Counted from the stretch's first letter, positions 18,587 to 28,027 are shown. The stretch: 64,000 nucleotides of DNA from Flammeovirga pacifica (GCF_000807855.2 NZ_JRYR02000001.1:1791881-1855880); one strand, 5' to 3'. The notes: a model not told the origin generated them from the sequence alone. Program-made: numbers and translations.

Positions 18587-19498
18587 TTATCCTATTGGCT
18601 TAATATCTAGTCCTTTAAACTGCATCACTGCACTTGTACCAGAACATTGAATGCTATACGTCCCTCCTAATAAAAGAGGCGTATTTGGCACATCATGCCC
18701 ACAACTAACATCAGTAATTACAGGAACATCTACCTTTTCCTTTATGATTTGTTTGATGGTTAAAGGAAAGAAAGGTGGTTCTTCATTGGGGATACTAGAA
18801 AATTGTCCCATAATGAGTGCTTTCATATTTTTTAATGCTCCAGATCTTAATAATCTTGTCATCATTCGATCCAATTGATATGCCTTTTCTCCAACATCTT
18901 CTATAAATAATATTTTACCTTCAAGGCTTAGTTCAGATGATGTACCAATTTGATCTGCCAAAAGACAGAGATTACCTCCCACAACTTCTCCTTCGAGTAC
19001 CTGATCAGAAAACTCTTCTTTTACCTTACCTATTATATCGGGAACTTCATTATAGAATAATATTCCTTTTAACTGATTAATACTTACCTCCAGCTCTTTA
19101 TTGGTAAATTGAGCCACCATTGGAGAGTGAATACTTGCAAAGCCTAAATTATTCACGGCAGAATGTAATGCTGTAACATCAGAGAAGCCAATAAGCCATT
19201 TTGGATAATCTATAAAGCCAGACCAATCTAACGTATCTATTATTCTGGTAATACCATACCCCCCTCTAACAAAGAATATAGCCTTTACTTCTTGATCATT
19301 AAGAGCATTTTGTAACCTACTTGCTCTTCTTATATCAGCCCCTGCCAAAGATCCCCACTCTGCAGCCCATTCTTGATCATCAGAAACCACTAATCCCCAA
19401 GATCTTAACAGTTCTATACCTTGTAAAACTAATTCTATATTAACGACTCCAGATGCCGCTACCACAGCCACTTTATCTCCTCTTGTAAGGGTTTCCAT
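18587..19498 (-). CDS. LD-carboxypeptidase (peptidase family S66)
   Basis: The 303-residue enzyme removes the terminal D-alanine from murein tetrapeptides during cell-wall recycling. It shows the S66 landmarks in order: the FVRGGYGITRI loop, the nucleophile Ser in GFSDVTALHSA, the catalytic Glu in ILFIEDVGEKAYQLDRM, and the catalytic His in CGHDVPNTPLLLGG. No signal peptide is present, which fits the cytoplasmic recycling enzymes. It is a single gene between two terminators. All three catalytic residues are present, so it should be active. Confidence 0.93.
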   Translation of the reverse strand: METLTRGDKVAVVAASGVVNIELVLQGIELLRSWGLVVSDDQEWAAEWGSLAGADIRRASRLQNALNDQEVKAIFFVRGGYGITRIIDTLDWSGFIDYPKWLIGFSDVTALHSAVNNLGFASIHSPMVAQFTNKELEVSINQLKGILFYNEVPDIIGKVKEEFSDQVLEGEVVGGNLCLLADQIGTSSELSLEGKILFIEDVGEKAYQLDRMMTRLLRSGALKNMKALIMGQFSSIPNEEPPFFPLTIKQIIKEKVDVPVITDVSCGHDVPNTPLLLGGTYSIQCSGTSAVMQFKGLDIKPIG

Positions 19499-19575
19499 AG
19501 TTATTAAGTATTTATTTCGGTTATTTCACTCTAGATTTATCCTTGATTACTTAATTTCTAAAACAATCGTATAAT

Positions 19576-19616
19576 AAAAAAGCCTAGACCACTTTATTTA
19601 TGATCTAGGCTTCTTT
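19576..19616 (-). terminator. Terminator of the thymidylate synthase gene
   Basis: AGCCTAGA (19581-19588) pairs with TCTAGGCT (19604-19611). On the minus strand a T6 run follows. It lies about 20 bases after the thyA stop codon. Confidence 0.75.
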
Positions 19617-19631
19617 TTATGCTTCTAAAAC

Positions 19632-20426
19632 TTACACAGAAACTTCAGCTTTAATATGAGGATGAGGATCATATCCTTCTAACTTGAAATCTTCATATTT
19701 AAAATCAAATATATCTTTTACCTCAGGGTTAATTGCCATCGTTGGTAATGTTCTAAAATCTCGTGTCAACTGTAATTCAGCTTGTTCAATATGATTATTA
19801 TACAAGTGAGCATCGCCTAAAGTATGTACAAAATCACCCGCTTCTAGACCACAAACTTGTGCAATCATTACCGTTAATAAGGCATATGAAGCAATATTAA
19901 ATGGTACTCCTAAGAATACATCTGCACTTCTTTGGTACAATTGACAAGATAATTTACCATCTGCAACATAGAATTGGAACAAAGCATGACATGGCATTAA
20001 CGCCATTTTCGATAGCTCTCCAACATTCCAAGCAGAAATCACTAATCTACGTGAATTAGGGTTCGTTTTAATTTCGTTAATCAACCATGTAATTTGATCG
20101 ACCACTTCACCATCAGCACCTTCCCAACTTCTCCACTGCTTACCATATACTGGTCCTAGGTCACCGTTTTCATCTGCCCATTCATTCCAAATTCTTACTC
20201 CATTTTCAGTAAGATAGGCAACGTTTGTTTCCCCTTTTAAGAACCACAATAATTCATGAATTATAGAACGTAAATGTAGTTTTTTAGTCGTTAAAACCGG
20301 AAAACCTTCCGATAAATCAAATCTCATTTGATGACCAAAAACTGATCTTGTTCCTGTTCCTGTTCTATCTCCTTTCTCCGCTCCTTCTTTCAGGATTCTT
20401 TCTAATAATTCGTGATACTGCTTCAT
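19632..20426 (-). CDS. thyA: Thymidylate synthase
   Basis: The 264-residue enzyme methylates dUMP to dTMP with 5,10-methylene-tetrahydrofolate. Length and motifs match bacterial Thy[20 protein letters not shown] with the phosphate-binding Arg, the HELLWFLKG helix, the catalytic Cys146 in [12 protein letters not shown], the [18 protein letters not shown] motif and the [12 protein letters not shown] motif. The catalytic cysteine falls at the same number as in E. coli. The start is the only plausible one. No dihydrofolate reductase gene is adjacent. The DUF1835 gene lies upstream on the same strand. Confidence 0.98.
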   Translation of the reverse strand: MKQYHELLERILKEGAEKGDRTGTGTRSVFGHQMRFDLSEGFPVLTTKKLHLRSIIHELLWFLKGETNVAYLTENGVRIWNEWADENGDLGPVYGKQWRSWEGADGEVVDQITWLINEIKTNPNSRRLVISAWNVGELSKMALMPCHALFQFYVADGKLSCQLYQRSADVFLGVPFNIASYALLTVMIAQVCGLEAGDFVHTLGDAHLYNNHIEQAELQLTRDFRTLPTMAINPEVKDIFDFKYEDFKLEGYDPHPHIKAEVSV

Positions 20427-20460
20427 AGGGATTGTTTTTTAAAATCGGGTACAAATATGC

Positions 20461-21381
20461 TTAATTTCTTTCGATTAAAAAACTCTTTTCTTGGTCGTAA
20501 TAGTACTCTGTTCTCATTGCCCCTCCATAGAATTGATAAGGCCATTGTTCGTCATCAAATTTTTGGAGTCCTCTTAAAACGTTCCTCCCTTCAGATGACA
20601 ATACTAAGAGGTTGTTTTCAGCTTTTTCTATTAGATTAATTGACATCAACTTGAGTATTTTCTCGTACTGCATGTCACCAAACCCTTCATATTTTTGTCT
20701 ACGAAGAAGTTTTCCTATTAATTTATTTTCAGTGAGAGGTTCATCATTTAAAAATTTCAAAACTCTTCTCTCCAATTTATTCACTCCTGATTCCTTTTGA
20801 GGAAATTGTTCTAAGTAAGTACTCATCACCTCATTTAATAAGGGTAAAAATTTAGGTGATCTTTTAATATAGGTGACAAAATTATCTAAGTCAGCATTTG
20901 TGTAAAACTCCCAAAACTTAGAAGCAAAATATAAATCGTCTTTATCTAATTTTATTTTTTGATGATATAATTGACCAAAAGCCTCTTTTGAATACTCTCC
21001 AAGACCTTTTGTTCCTTCACCCATCACTAACCAAATCTCTATCTCTGAATTATTAATTTGATACAAATAATGAAGTGTTGCCATTAAATTGATATAGCAG
21101 AACAAATCATTTTCAAACCATAATGTAATTGAGGAAGCATTGATGAGTTGATTCATTTTCTGAAGTTCAACACCAGACAAATTGTTGTATTCTTCAAAAG
21201 TTACCCCATAATTAGTTAGAAAAAAGTGCTTCCTTTTTTCAAAGAATCTGTGAGTCCATAGTTCTGTCATACTCTCCCCTTCTACCAACATCTCTCTAAA
21301 AATTATAGGCTCTCCCTCATAATTTTGATGTTTCCAAGCTTCAAAAATTCCATCTCCGTTTAATATATGATAGTTTTTCAT
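20461..21381 (-). CDS. DUF1835-domain protein
   Basis: The protein begins MKNYHILNGDGIFEAW, the typical opening of DUF1835 proteins, followed by PIIFREMLVEGE and, further on, a Trp-Phe-Glu-x-Asp-Leu-Phe segment (SITLWFENDLFCYINLM) characteristic of the family. Function is not established; relatives are cytoplasmic and sometimes linked to regulation. I place the start at 21381 because it matches the family opening; an ATG ten codons upstream (21411) is in frame. The stop lies 34 bases before the thyA start on the same strand, so the two may be co-transcribed. A TAGGTTTG box is at 21433-21440. Confidence 0.8.
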   Translation of the reverse strand: MKNYHILNGDGIFEAWKHQNYEGEPIIFREMLVEGESMTELWTHRFFEKRKHFFLTNYGVTFEEYNNLSGVELQKMNQLINASSITLWFENDLFCYINLMATLHYLYQINNSEIEIWLVMGEGTKGLGEYSKEAFGQLYHQKIKLDKDDLYFASKFWEFYTNADLDNFVTYIKRSPKFLPLLNEVMSTYLEQFPQKESGVNKLERRVLKFLNDEPLTENKLIGKLLRRQKYEGFGDMQYEKILKLMSINLIEKAENNLLVLSSEGRNVLRGLQKFDDEQWPYQFYGGAMRTEYYYDQEKSFLIERN

Positions 21382-21432
21382 TGGATGTTTGGGTTGTAAT
21401 AGCATTAACATTCATTGATTTACACTAAAATA

Positions 21433-21440
21433 CAAACCTA
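21433..21440 (-). promoter_or_regulatory. Putative -7 box of the DUF1835-thyA unit
   Basis: TAGGTTTG on the minus strand matches TAnnTTTG. Transcription would start near 21426, giving a leader of about 45 bases to the ATG at 21381. Confidence 0.45.
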
Positions 21441-21596
21441 TTTAAATACTTGTCAACAAATCTTACTAAATGCTTATATTTTTTTAAAAAACTATGTTTT
21501 ATAATTATTTTTGTATAATATGTAAATTGGAAATGCGTAATGACTAATGTCATTGTTTAAGATTGTGTAAATTACAAGTAACTTTTAACGACTACC

Positions 21597-21965
21597 ATGA
21601 GACCACTATCAAAAAGAGAGCAAGATATCATTACTGTGATTAAATCTGCTTTAAGAGAATCTATGAAATTTGGTTTTATAGCTGATTACACTTCATTGTT
21701 AATTGAAAACCATAAAGAACAAGCTCAAGCCACTTTGGACAAACTTTGTCCACATTTAGGTGCTCAAGAGCATGAACTAAATAAAGCAGACATAGAAATT
21801 ATTTTAAAAACGATGGATTTAATTTCAGATCCAAAGTTTCCTTTTGTCAATGTTATCCATCCTTATCATAGAGATTTAGCTTTAAACTTCTCTATTACTT
21901 GGATTTATAATTTAGCAGAACAAGGAACTCCAATGGTGAATGTACCTAATTATCTTAAAAAGTAG
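21597..21965 (+). CDS. Small protein of unknown function
   Basis: The 122-residue product is soluble, mostly helical by composition, and lacks a signal peptide or membrane segment. It contains three cysteine/histidine-bearing stretches (KLCPHLGAQEHE, INVIHPYHRD-like), which could bind a metal, but no known motif is evident. I do not recognise the family. It is a single gene, the only rightward one between 18.5 and 23.4 kb, and ends at a perfect 16-bp terminator, which supports it being real. Confidence 0.6.
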   Translation: MRPLSKREQDIITVIKSALRESMKFGFIADYTSLLIENHKEQAQATLDKLCPHLGAQEHELNKADIEIILKTMDLISDPKFPFVNVIHPYHRDLALNFSITWIYNLAEQGTPMVNVPNYLKK

Positions 21966-21982
21966 GTAGATTTATTATTGAC

Positions 21983-22020
21983 AAAAAAACCACGATTAGT
22001 CATCTAATCGTGGTTTTTTT
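21983..22020. terminator. Strong terminator after the 122-residue gene
   Basis: A perfect 16-bp inverted repeat (21983-21998 with 22005-22020) with a 6-base loop ends in a T tract. It can also serve the convergent gene ending at 22076. Confidence 0.85.
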
Positions 22021-22075
22021 TATGAATTATCATTTTGTATTTATGACATCAATATTATTAATTAAACCAAAAATA

Positions 22076-22798
22076 TTATACATCATACTCTAAAATATTC
22101 AATGACCCTAACAAATTGAATCCTTCAATAATTATTTGACAATTGACTTTATCTATACTTTGAGCTTGCACTGGAGTACTTCCACCTGTAAATGCCTTTT
22201 TTATTTTTTTTGTCCAAGTCTTACTCCTCTTTTTAAACACATTTTCTCCCAATACTTTATGTGATTGATCTGTGACAATAGTACCTGGAGCCACTTTAAT
22301 TTTAACTTCGCCTAAACTTATCATTACTCTTAGATGTATTACAGCCCCTTCAAGACATTTGTCTCTTAAATCTATAACTGATTCACCTAATACATTTATA
22401 AATTCAAAACGAGAAGTTGCATTTGTATATTCTTCGCTACCTAAAGTTATTTTTGTTTCCCCTAAGAGAGTAAAAAACCTCGAGGGAGCAGTGGCTGTAT
22501 TGGATAATACTTCTTTTCTTCCTGATAGAATAGATAAAGATAATTTGTTTGGGTCTTGATTAACGGCTATTCTATCTGAAGTAAAAGTAGAAGTTTTTAC
22601 AGTTTCTTTGGGTTTATAATGAGAGGGGAAATCAGACAATACATCATCTAATTCTGATTTACTTTTAGCCTCTAAAGCTACTTCCAAACGGTTTTCGTAA
22701 TCATGTTGATCAAGGTCTCCATCTGCAAAAGCCTTTTCTAATATATCTATTGTTTTCTTTCTTTTTTTTGGTAGACCGAATTCAGAGACGTGGTTCAT
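22076..22798 (-). CDS. DUF1707-like / LiaF-like domain protein
   Basis: The 240-residue protein has an N-terminal helical module (residues about 15-60, with DILEKAFADGDLDQHDYENRLEVALEAKSKSELDDVLSDFP) that fits the DUF1707/SHOCT-like pattern. A C-terminal beta-rich domain follows (about 80-240, with LGETKITLGSEE, VLGESVIDLRD, SLGEVKIKVAPGT) with the repeated beta-strand pattern of LiaF/DUF2154 cell-envelope stress proteins. It has no membrane segment, unlike many LiaF proteins. The role is probably envelope-stress or regulatory, but this is inferred from the fold alone. Confidence 0.7.
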   Translation of the reverse strand: MNHVSEFGLPKKRKKTIDILEKAFADGDLDQHDYENRLEVALEAKSKSELDDVLSDFPSHYKPKETVKTSTFTSDRIAVNQDPNKLSLSILSGRKEVLSNTATAPSRFFTLLGETKITLGSEEYTNATSRFEFINVLGESVIDLRDKCLEGAVIHLRVMISLGEVKIKVAPGTIVTDQSHKVLGENVFKKRSKTWTKKIKKAFTGGSTPVQAQSIDKVNCQIIIEGFNLLGSLNILEYDV

Positions 22799-22932
22799 AT
22801 AGAGTAAGAGATAGTTTATATTGAAGTAATTTGATCACTATTTAATAAAGTTACGAAAAAAAAAAGATGTGGTTGGAATTACGATTTAAATTACTTTTAA
22901 ACACTACTGAAAATATCACTAAAATTCTAAAT

Positions 22933-22959
22933 AAAAAAAGCCTGTTGATAGCAACAGGC
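22933..22959 (-). terminator. Terminator of the microprotein gene
   Basis: GCCTGTTG (22940-22947) pairs with CAACAGGC (22952-22959) over the loop ATAG. The minus strand continues with seven T, the form of an intrinsic terminator. It lies about 47 bases after the microprotein stop codon. Confidence 0.8.
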
Positions 22960-23006
22960 ATTGTGTATGTGTATATGTCTTATGGTATGTAGTATATCGT
23001 TTTCTT

Positions 23007-23078
23007 TTACATCGAAAGTGCGAATGCGATCACGAATCCAGCTACGATAACTAATGATGCTATTGTGAAATTTCTCAT
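23007..23078 (-). CDS. 23-residue hydrophobic microprotein
   Basis: An ATG frame of 23 codons plus TAA encodes a short peptide starting MRNF and continuing with an uninterrupted run of Ile, Ala, Leu, Val, Gly and Phe to the end (TIASLVIVAGFVIAFALSM), long enough to cross a membrane once. Three things support a real gene: a promoter matching both consensus elements upstream (23125-23156), a leader of about 40 bases, and an intrinsic terminator downstream. Such single-helix peptides often bind larger membrane proteins or act as toxins of type I systems; nothing here decides which. I see no obvious antisense RNA promoter. Confidence 0.55.
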   Translation of the reverse strand: MRNFTIASLVIVAGFVIAFALSM

Positions 23079-23124
23079 AATCTTATATTTTTTGTATGTG
23101 GTAAGTGCTTATTTGATTACACTT

Positions 23125-23156
23125 CAAATGTATATTTTACGCTTTTTATTTACAAA
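23125..23156 (-). promoter_or_regulatory. Consensus promoter of the microprotein gene
   Basis: On the minus strand TTTG (23153-23156) and TACATTTG (23125-23132) are separated by 20 bases, an exact match to the Bacteroidota housekeeping promoter. It is the best-scoring promoter in the window by eye. Confidence 0.65.
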
Positions 23157-23437
23157 CTTTTTCTACACTATTTTTTTACAACACTTTTTGATCATTTTGT
23201 GATTTTTCAATGAAAGTTTGGTCAAATTATCAAATCATAAAAATGGAGGTTCATTTTTAAATTAAATTCTACTAATAAGTGTATTTTTTACGGAAAAAAT
23301 AATTTACATATAGTGAATAAATAATGTTAATTAGAATTAATGAGTTATTTTTACTCTCAATTATTAAAAATAAGTAAACAGGTAGCACACATTAAGAGTA
23401 TTTTTTGTGCAGCCTAAATTTTAGTTTTTAAGCAAAT
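23157..23437. other. AT-rich region upstream of the aldo/keto reductase
   Basis: Between the microprotein promoter and the aldo/keto reductase start I see no coding frame, hairpin or exact -7 box. It presumably holds the reductase promoter. Confidence 0.4.
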
Positions 23438-24430
23438 ATGATTTCAATTGTCCCTTTCGGAAAAACAAATAAATATACTTCAAGAGTAGGTCTAGGATTA
23501 GCTGCTCTAGGCAGACCTGGATACATTAATTTAGGACATGGCAATGACCTAAAGAATAATTATCAAATAGATCATATGCAGCAAAAGTGTGTTGATATGC
23601 TCAATTTGGCCCACGATAAAGGTATCCGCTATTTTGATGCAGCACGTTCATATGGTAAAGCAGAACAATTCCTTAATAAATGGATCGCATCTAAACAGGA
23701 ACACCAAGCTGTTATTGGCTCGAAATGGGGCTACGAATATACCGCTGAATGGAATGTAAATGCTGAACACCATGAAATTAAAAATCATAACCTTCAGCTG
23801 TTAAAACAGCAATGGGGTGAAAGTATTAATCTGCTTCATGATCATTTAGATGTTTATCATATACACTCTGCCACAGTTGGATCTGCTGTTTTAGAGAACG
23901 AGGAGGTGATTAACCAACTATGGAATATCAAAAATGAAGGTGTAATTATTGGTTTATCGCTTAGTGGTACTCAACAATCTGACACTCTTTCTAAAGCCTT
24001 AGAAATACAAAGAGATGGTGAACATTTATTTCAGTCTGTTCAAGCTACTTATAATATCTTGGAAAGATCTGCCGGAAAAATGCTTCAAGAAGCCAAATAC
24101 CAAGGATGGGGAGTAATTATTAAAGAAGTTTTTGCTAATGGTCGTTTAACCAATAGAAACCAAGAACCAGCATTTGAAAGTGCTCTCCAAAAACTTCAGT
24201 TTATTGCTCAAAAACATCAGGTAGATGTTGATGCAATTGCAATGGCGTTTGTACTTTCACAACCTTGGGTAAGCGTTGCTTTAAGTGGTGCAACTACAGA
24301 AGAAATGCTGACTTCCAACTTAAAAGGTTTAGATATTAAACTAGATTTAATGGATTTTCAAATGTTGGATGAAATTCAAGAAGAATCGAATGATTATTGG
24401 ACAAAACGTTCTGCTCTTGAATGGAATTAA
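23438..24430 (+). CDS. Aldo/keto reductase
   Basis: The 330-residue protein has the (beta/alpha)8 aldo/keto reductase fold with the catalytic tetrad visible: Asp and Tyr in RYFDAARSYGKAE, Lys in VIGSKWGYE, and His in LDVYHIHS. It reduces carbonyl compounds with NAD(P)H in the cytoplasm. The C-terminal nucleotide-binding loop appears as VALSGATTEEMLTSNL. It belongs to the large group of bacterial reductases resembling the YghZ/L-fucose-dehydrogenase-like branch; the substrate is unknown. It is a single gene and ends at a 13-bp terminator. Confidence 0.88.
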   Translation: MISIVPFGKTNKYTSRVGLGLAALGRPGYINLGHGNDLKNNYQIDHMQQKCVDMLNLAHDKGIRYFDAARSYGKAEQFLNKWIASKQEHQAVIGSKWGYEYTAEWNVNAEHHEIKNHNLQLLKQQWGESINLLHDHLDVYHIHSATVGSAVLENEEVINQLWNIKNEGVIIGLSLSGTQQSDTLSKALEIQRDGEHLFQSVQATYNILERSAGKMLQEAKYQGWGVIIKEVFANGRLTNRNQEPAFESALQKLQFIAQKHQVDVDAIAMAFVLSQPWVSVALSGATTEEMLTSNLKGLDIKLDLMDFQMLDEIQEESNDYWTKRSALEWN

Positions 24431-24456
24431 TTGAACAATAAAATAAATAACTTAAG

Positions 24457-24504
24457 GTCTTTAATTGAAACGATGACACATCAATTCAATTAAAGACTTT
24501 TTTT
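24457..24504 (+). terminator. Terminator of the aldo/keto reductase gene
   Basis: A 13-bp perfect stem (24457-24469 with 24485-24497), loop of 15 bases, is followed by a T7 run on the plus strand. Confidence 0.85.
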
Positions 24505-24609
24505 ATCAAAAAAACATCATTTCTCTGTATTTCAACACAATATATTCTTTGTGATATCCTTTAGATTGACTAACTTATTTGTAGTAAATTAAATAAAAAC
24601 TAATTATTC

Positions 24610-26145
24610 ATGAAAAGCTCTCTTTTGGCCATACTTTTTTTGGCCTTTTCATTGACGACTTCATTCGCCCAAAAAAAGAAAAAAAAATCCTCTACTTCAG
24701 ACAAACCCAATATCTTAGTGATATGGGGAGATGATATTGGTTGGGGTAACATCAGTAAGTACAATCATGGAATGATGGGGTATCAAACTCCTAACATTGA
24801 TAGAATTGCCAATGAAGGGGCAATGTTTACAGATTGGTACGCACAACAATCTTGTACAGCTGGTCGTGCTGCATTTATTCTTGGTCAACATCCGTTTAGA
24901 AGTGGATTGCTTACTATTGGTATGCCGGGCTCTAAACAAGGTATCCGTGATGATCAGCCTACTATTGCTGAACTTCTTAAGCCTCTAGGTTATACCTCAG
25001 GACAATTTGGTAAAAACCACTTGGGCGACCAAGATATGCACCTTCCTACAAATCATGGATTTGATGAGTTCTTTGGTAACCTATACCACTTGAACGCAGA
25101 AGAAGAACCAGAAACTTATTACTATCCAAAAGATGAAGAGTTTCATAAGAAATTTGGTCCTCGTGGTGTGATCCACTCTTATGCTGATGGACGTATTTCA
25201 GATACTGGTCCTTTAACTAGAAAAAGAATGGAAACAGTAGATGATGAATTTACTGGTGCAGCTTTAGAGTTTATCGAAAATGCACACGAAGCAGGTAAAC
25301 CTTTCTTTGTATGGTTAAGTGCTACAAGAATGCACGTTTGGACTCGACTAAAAGAAGAATCTGTTGGAGTTACTGGTATTGGTTTATATCCTGACGGTAT
25401 GGTAGAACACGATAAAAATATTGGTGTTGTATTAGCCAAATTAGAAGAACTAGGTATTATTGATAACACGATCATTATGTATTCTACAGATAATGGTGCA
25501 GAAAAATTCACATGGCCTGATGGTGGATCAACTCCATTTGCTGGTGAAAAAGGAACTACTTGGGAAGGTGGTTTTAGAGTACCATGTGCAATACGTTGGC
25601 CTGGTGTAATTAAACCTGGTACTATTGATAATAATATTTATTCTCATGAAGACATGATGCCTACATTATTAGCTGCTGCTGGTGTTTCTGATGTAAAAGA
25701 AAAGATGCTAAGTGGTTATGGTGCTGGAGATAAAAACTTCAAATGTCACCTTGATGGATATAATATGCTTCCTTTCTGGGACGGGTCTACTGAAGTTGCT
25801 CCTAGAAATGAAATCTTCTACTTCGATGCTGCAGGTAATTTAAATGCACTTCGATATAAAGACTGGAAACTTCATTTTGCAATCATGGAAGGAGCAATTA
25901 ACACCGCTTACAGAAAAACTCCATCTTGGCCAATTCTTATCAATTTAAGAGCTGACCCTTATGAAGTATCTTATAAGTCCGCCTTATATATCAGATGGTT
26001 TGCTGATAATATGTGGACCTTCGTTCCTGCTCAAGCTTACACCGCTAAGTTTTTAGCTACTTTTAAGGAGTTCCCTCCTGTTCAAGGCTCATCACTCAGT
26101 ATTGATGGTGTGATGCAAACTTTGAAAAGTAAACCACAGAATTAA
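24610..26145 (+). CDS. Secreted arylsulfatase (sulfatase family S1)
   Basis: The 511-residue enzyme has a signal peptide (to about residue 21, SFAQ) followed by a Lys-rich stretch. The metal-binding start NILVIWGDDIGWG leads to the sulfatase signature CTAGRAAFILGQ with Cys82, which must be converted to formylglycine by an FGE-type enzyme not encoded here. The C-x-A-x-R form is accepted by FGE. A later STDNGAEKFTWPDGG motif holds the second metal-binding Asp-Asn. It removes sulfate esters from carbohydrates or aryl sulfates in the periplasm or outside. It is a single gene, not directly beside the other two sulfatases. Confidence 0.92.
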   Translation: MKSSLLAILFLAFSLTTSFAQKKKKKSSTSDKPNILVIWGDDIGWGNISKYNHGMMGYQTPNIDRIANEGAMFTDWYAQQSCTAGRAAFILGQHPFRSGLLTIGMPGSKQGIRDDQPTIAELLKPLGYTSGQFGKNHLGDQDMHLPTNHGFDEFFGNLYHLNAEEEPETYYYPKDEEFHKKFGPRGVIHSYADGRISDTGPLTRKRMETVDDEFTGAALEFIENAHEAGKPFFVWLSATRMHVWTRLKEESVGVTGIGLYPDGMVEHDKNIGVVLAKLEELGIIDNTIIMYSTDNGAEKFTWPDGGSTPFAGEKGTTWEGGFRVPCAIRWPGVIKPGTIDNNIYSHEDMMPTLLAAAGVSDVKEKMLSGYGAGDKNFKCHLDGYNMLPFWDGSTEVAPRNEIFYFDAAGNLNALRYKDWKLHFAIMEGAINTAYRKTPSWPILINLRADPYEVSYKSALYIRWFADNMWTFVPAQAYTAKFLATFKEFPPVQGSSLSIDGVMQTLKSKPQN

Positions 26146-26160
26146 TCTTCTATTTATACA

Positions 26161-26192
26161 AAAAACCTCTTCCTAAAAGGAGAGGTTTTTTC
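26161..26192. terminator. Terminator after the arylsulfatase gene
   Basis: AAAAACCTCT (26161-26170) pairs with AGAGGTTTTT (26181-26190), followed by further T. It can also work in the reverse direction. Confidence 0.75.
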
Positions 26193-26317
26193 TTACATCA
26201 ATTATTCGTCAATCATTTGTATTTTTTTGTTATAATTTATAGATGCTCGCAGATGACAATCATAAAAGGTTATTTATCAGAGTTGTAATTACTCAAACAG
26301 AACTTTCTTTATCTCTT

Positions 26318-27973
26318 TTAAAGTTCTATTCCAATAATGAGAACATCATCTGTCTGCTCATTCATACCTTTCCATTTTTCAAATACCCCATTGAGTATTT
26401 TTTTCTGCTTCTCCATACTGAACTCATTTGTTCTATTAAGTACATCAATAAAACGTTTCTGTAAAAATTTAGTATCGCTATTCCCTCCAAACTGATCTTG
26501 AAAACCGTCTGTTGCAAGATAAACCCTGTCTCCTTTTTGATACGTAAGAATTGTACTTTGAAATTCCTTCTTAATATCTTTTGTATGGTAACCGATAGTA
26601 GATTTTGAGCCAGCAACTTTTTGAATATCTTTTGAACCTGAAGCAAAGTATAACGGTCTCTTGGCTCCAACAAATTCAATTTCTCTATTTTCTGAATTGA
26701 TAGCCACAAGCCCCAAGTCCATACCGTCAGAGATTTTTTCTACATTTTTTAAGTTCATTAAAGAGTAAAGCTCCATATCTAAGAAATTCAAGATTTCTTT
26801 TGGTGAACTCACTTTTTGATTGACTACTATATCATTCAATAGAAGGTTACCAATAATGGTCATAAAAGCTGCAGAAACACCATGTCCAGTACAATCAGCC
26901 ACTACTATAAATTTCACTCCTCCTTTATTATAATACCAATAAAAATCTCCTGAAATAATGTCTTTTGGTTTATCAATGATAAAACCATCCATAAACTGTT
27001 CTAAAATATCCTCTCTTTTACTGAAGATAGACTGCTGTAATTTCTTAGCGTAACTTATACTATCAGTCAATTTTCTATTGATATTTGAAACAACATTATT
27101 CTGTTCTAACAATTCGTTACTTTGTTGAAGGATTTCTTCTTTCTGTTCCTGAATTTCTTGAGTCCTTTCTTCAATTTTCCCCTCTAGATCTTTATTGTAA
27201 TTTAATTGCAAATTATGGTTCATCTGTAATTGTTCGAAAAGCTCTTTTTCTACAGTTTCTTTTTCCTGATTGGTAGATACAATACTCTCATGGGCCTGCT
27301 TTAATGCCATTCCTTTTTGTATAGTTTCATTCAAAAACTTATCAATTGTAGCCACTGCAGGTCTAAAAATAAAAATGGCTTCTAAAAAAATAAAAACTAG
27401 AGTGATCATCAATAAAATGGTTTCTATAGTTTCTACTTCTTTTATTCTACTAGTCGATTCGTGATCATATTGAAAAGTAATCACGTTCATTTGGTTTAGA
27501 TAAGAAGCTTCATTTTGAAGAATAATATTGACATATTCATCAATCCCTTTAGGTGAATTGTAGTCAAAAATACTATTGGCTGCAGTAAAAATTCTTTCAT
27601 AATTAACTGCTATCCCCTCAAACATTTTAGTCACTGATTCACTATTTTCACCTTCAAGGGACATCTCCGCCGAACGGTCTTTTAACCCATGATGAGATCT
27701 TGACCAAAGGTCTATCACTTCAACAAATTCTGATTTTAATTCTGCAAATTGTGTCGATGATGTAGCTGTTTCTAGCTGTAAGGCTATCTTACTAATCTTC
27801 TGACTCAACATCCTTTGCCTTCCAGAGATATTGATTACTCTTGCATCTTTTTCTTGTTTAGCTAATACTGTCCTAATAACTACTTGGCTTGCAATGCTTA
27901 ATAATGCAATGAGAGAGAGAGCAATAATATATGAAGTAGTTAATCGTTTTTTTGGACTTTTCTGATAGTTCAT
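26318..27973 (-). CDS. Membrane SpoIIE-type phosphatase with a NarX/PilJ-like sensor domain
   Basis: The 551-residue protein has a membrane helix at about 14-37, an extracytoplasmic four-helix sensor (about 38-186), a second helix (about 187-206), a coiled coil (about 215-300) and a C-terminal PP2C/SpoIIE phosphatase (about 320-551). The sensor carries NISGRQRMLSQKI at 48-60, the P-box-like motif of the PilJ/NarX/NarQ family; the second Arg, at 54, corresponds to the nitrate-binding Arg of NarX. The phosphatase core shows DCTGHGVSAAFM and later GMDLGLVAI and DGFQDQFGG, the metal-binding Asp motifs. Such proteins dephosphorylate STAS-type antagonists; no partner gene is near. The gene lies 54 bases behind the nitrate-type ATPase gene on the same strand and may belong to that operon. 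Confidence 0.82.
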   Translation of the reverse strand: MNYQKSPKKRLTTSYIIALSLIALLSIASQVVIRTVLAKQEKDARVINISGRQRMLSQKISKIALQLETATSSTQFAELKSEFVEVIDLWSRSHHGLKDRSAEMSLEGENSESVTKMFEGIAVNYERIFTAANSIFDYNSPKGIDEYVNIILQNEASYLNQMNVITFQYDHESTSRIKEVETIETILLMITLVFIFLEAIFIFRPAVATIDKFLNETIQKGMALKQAHESIVSTNQEKETVEKELFEQLQMNHNLQLNYNKDLEGKIEERTQEIQEQKEEILQQSNELLEQNNVVSNINRKLTDSISYAKKLQQSIFSKREDILEQFMDGFIIDKPKDIISGDFYWYYNKGGVKFIVVADCTGHGVSAAFMTIIGNLLLNDIVVNQKVSSPKEILNFLDMELYSLMNLKNVEKISDGMDLGLVAINSENREIEFVGAKRPLYFASGSKDIQKVAGSKSTIGYHTKDIKKEFQSTILTYQKGDRVYLATDGFQDQFGGNSDTKFLQKRFIDVLNRTNEFSMEKQKKILNGVFEKWKGMNEQTDDVLIIGIEL

Positions 27974-28027
27974 AAAATAAAAAATTAGTCGTAAGTTTTT
28001 CGCAGGTGTATATTCAATTTAGTGCTA

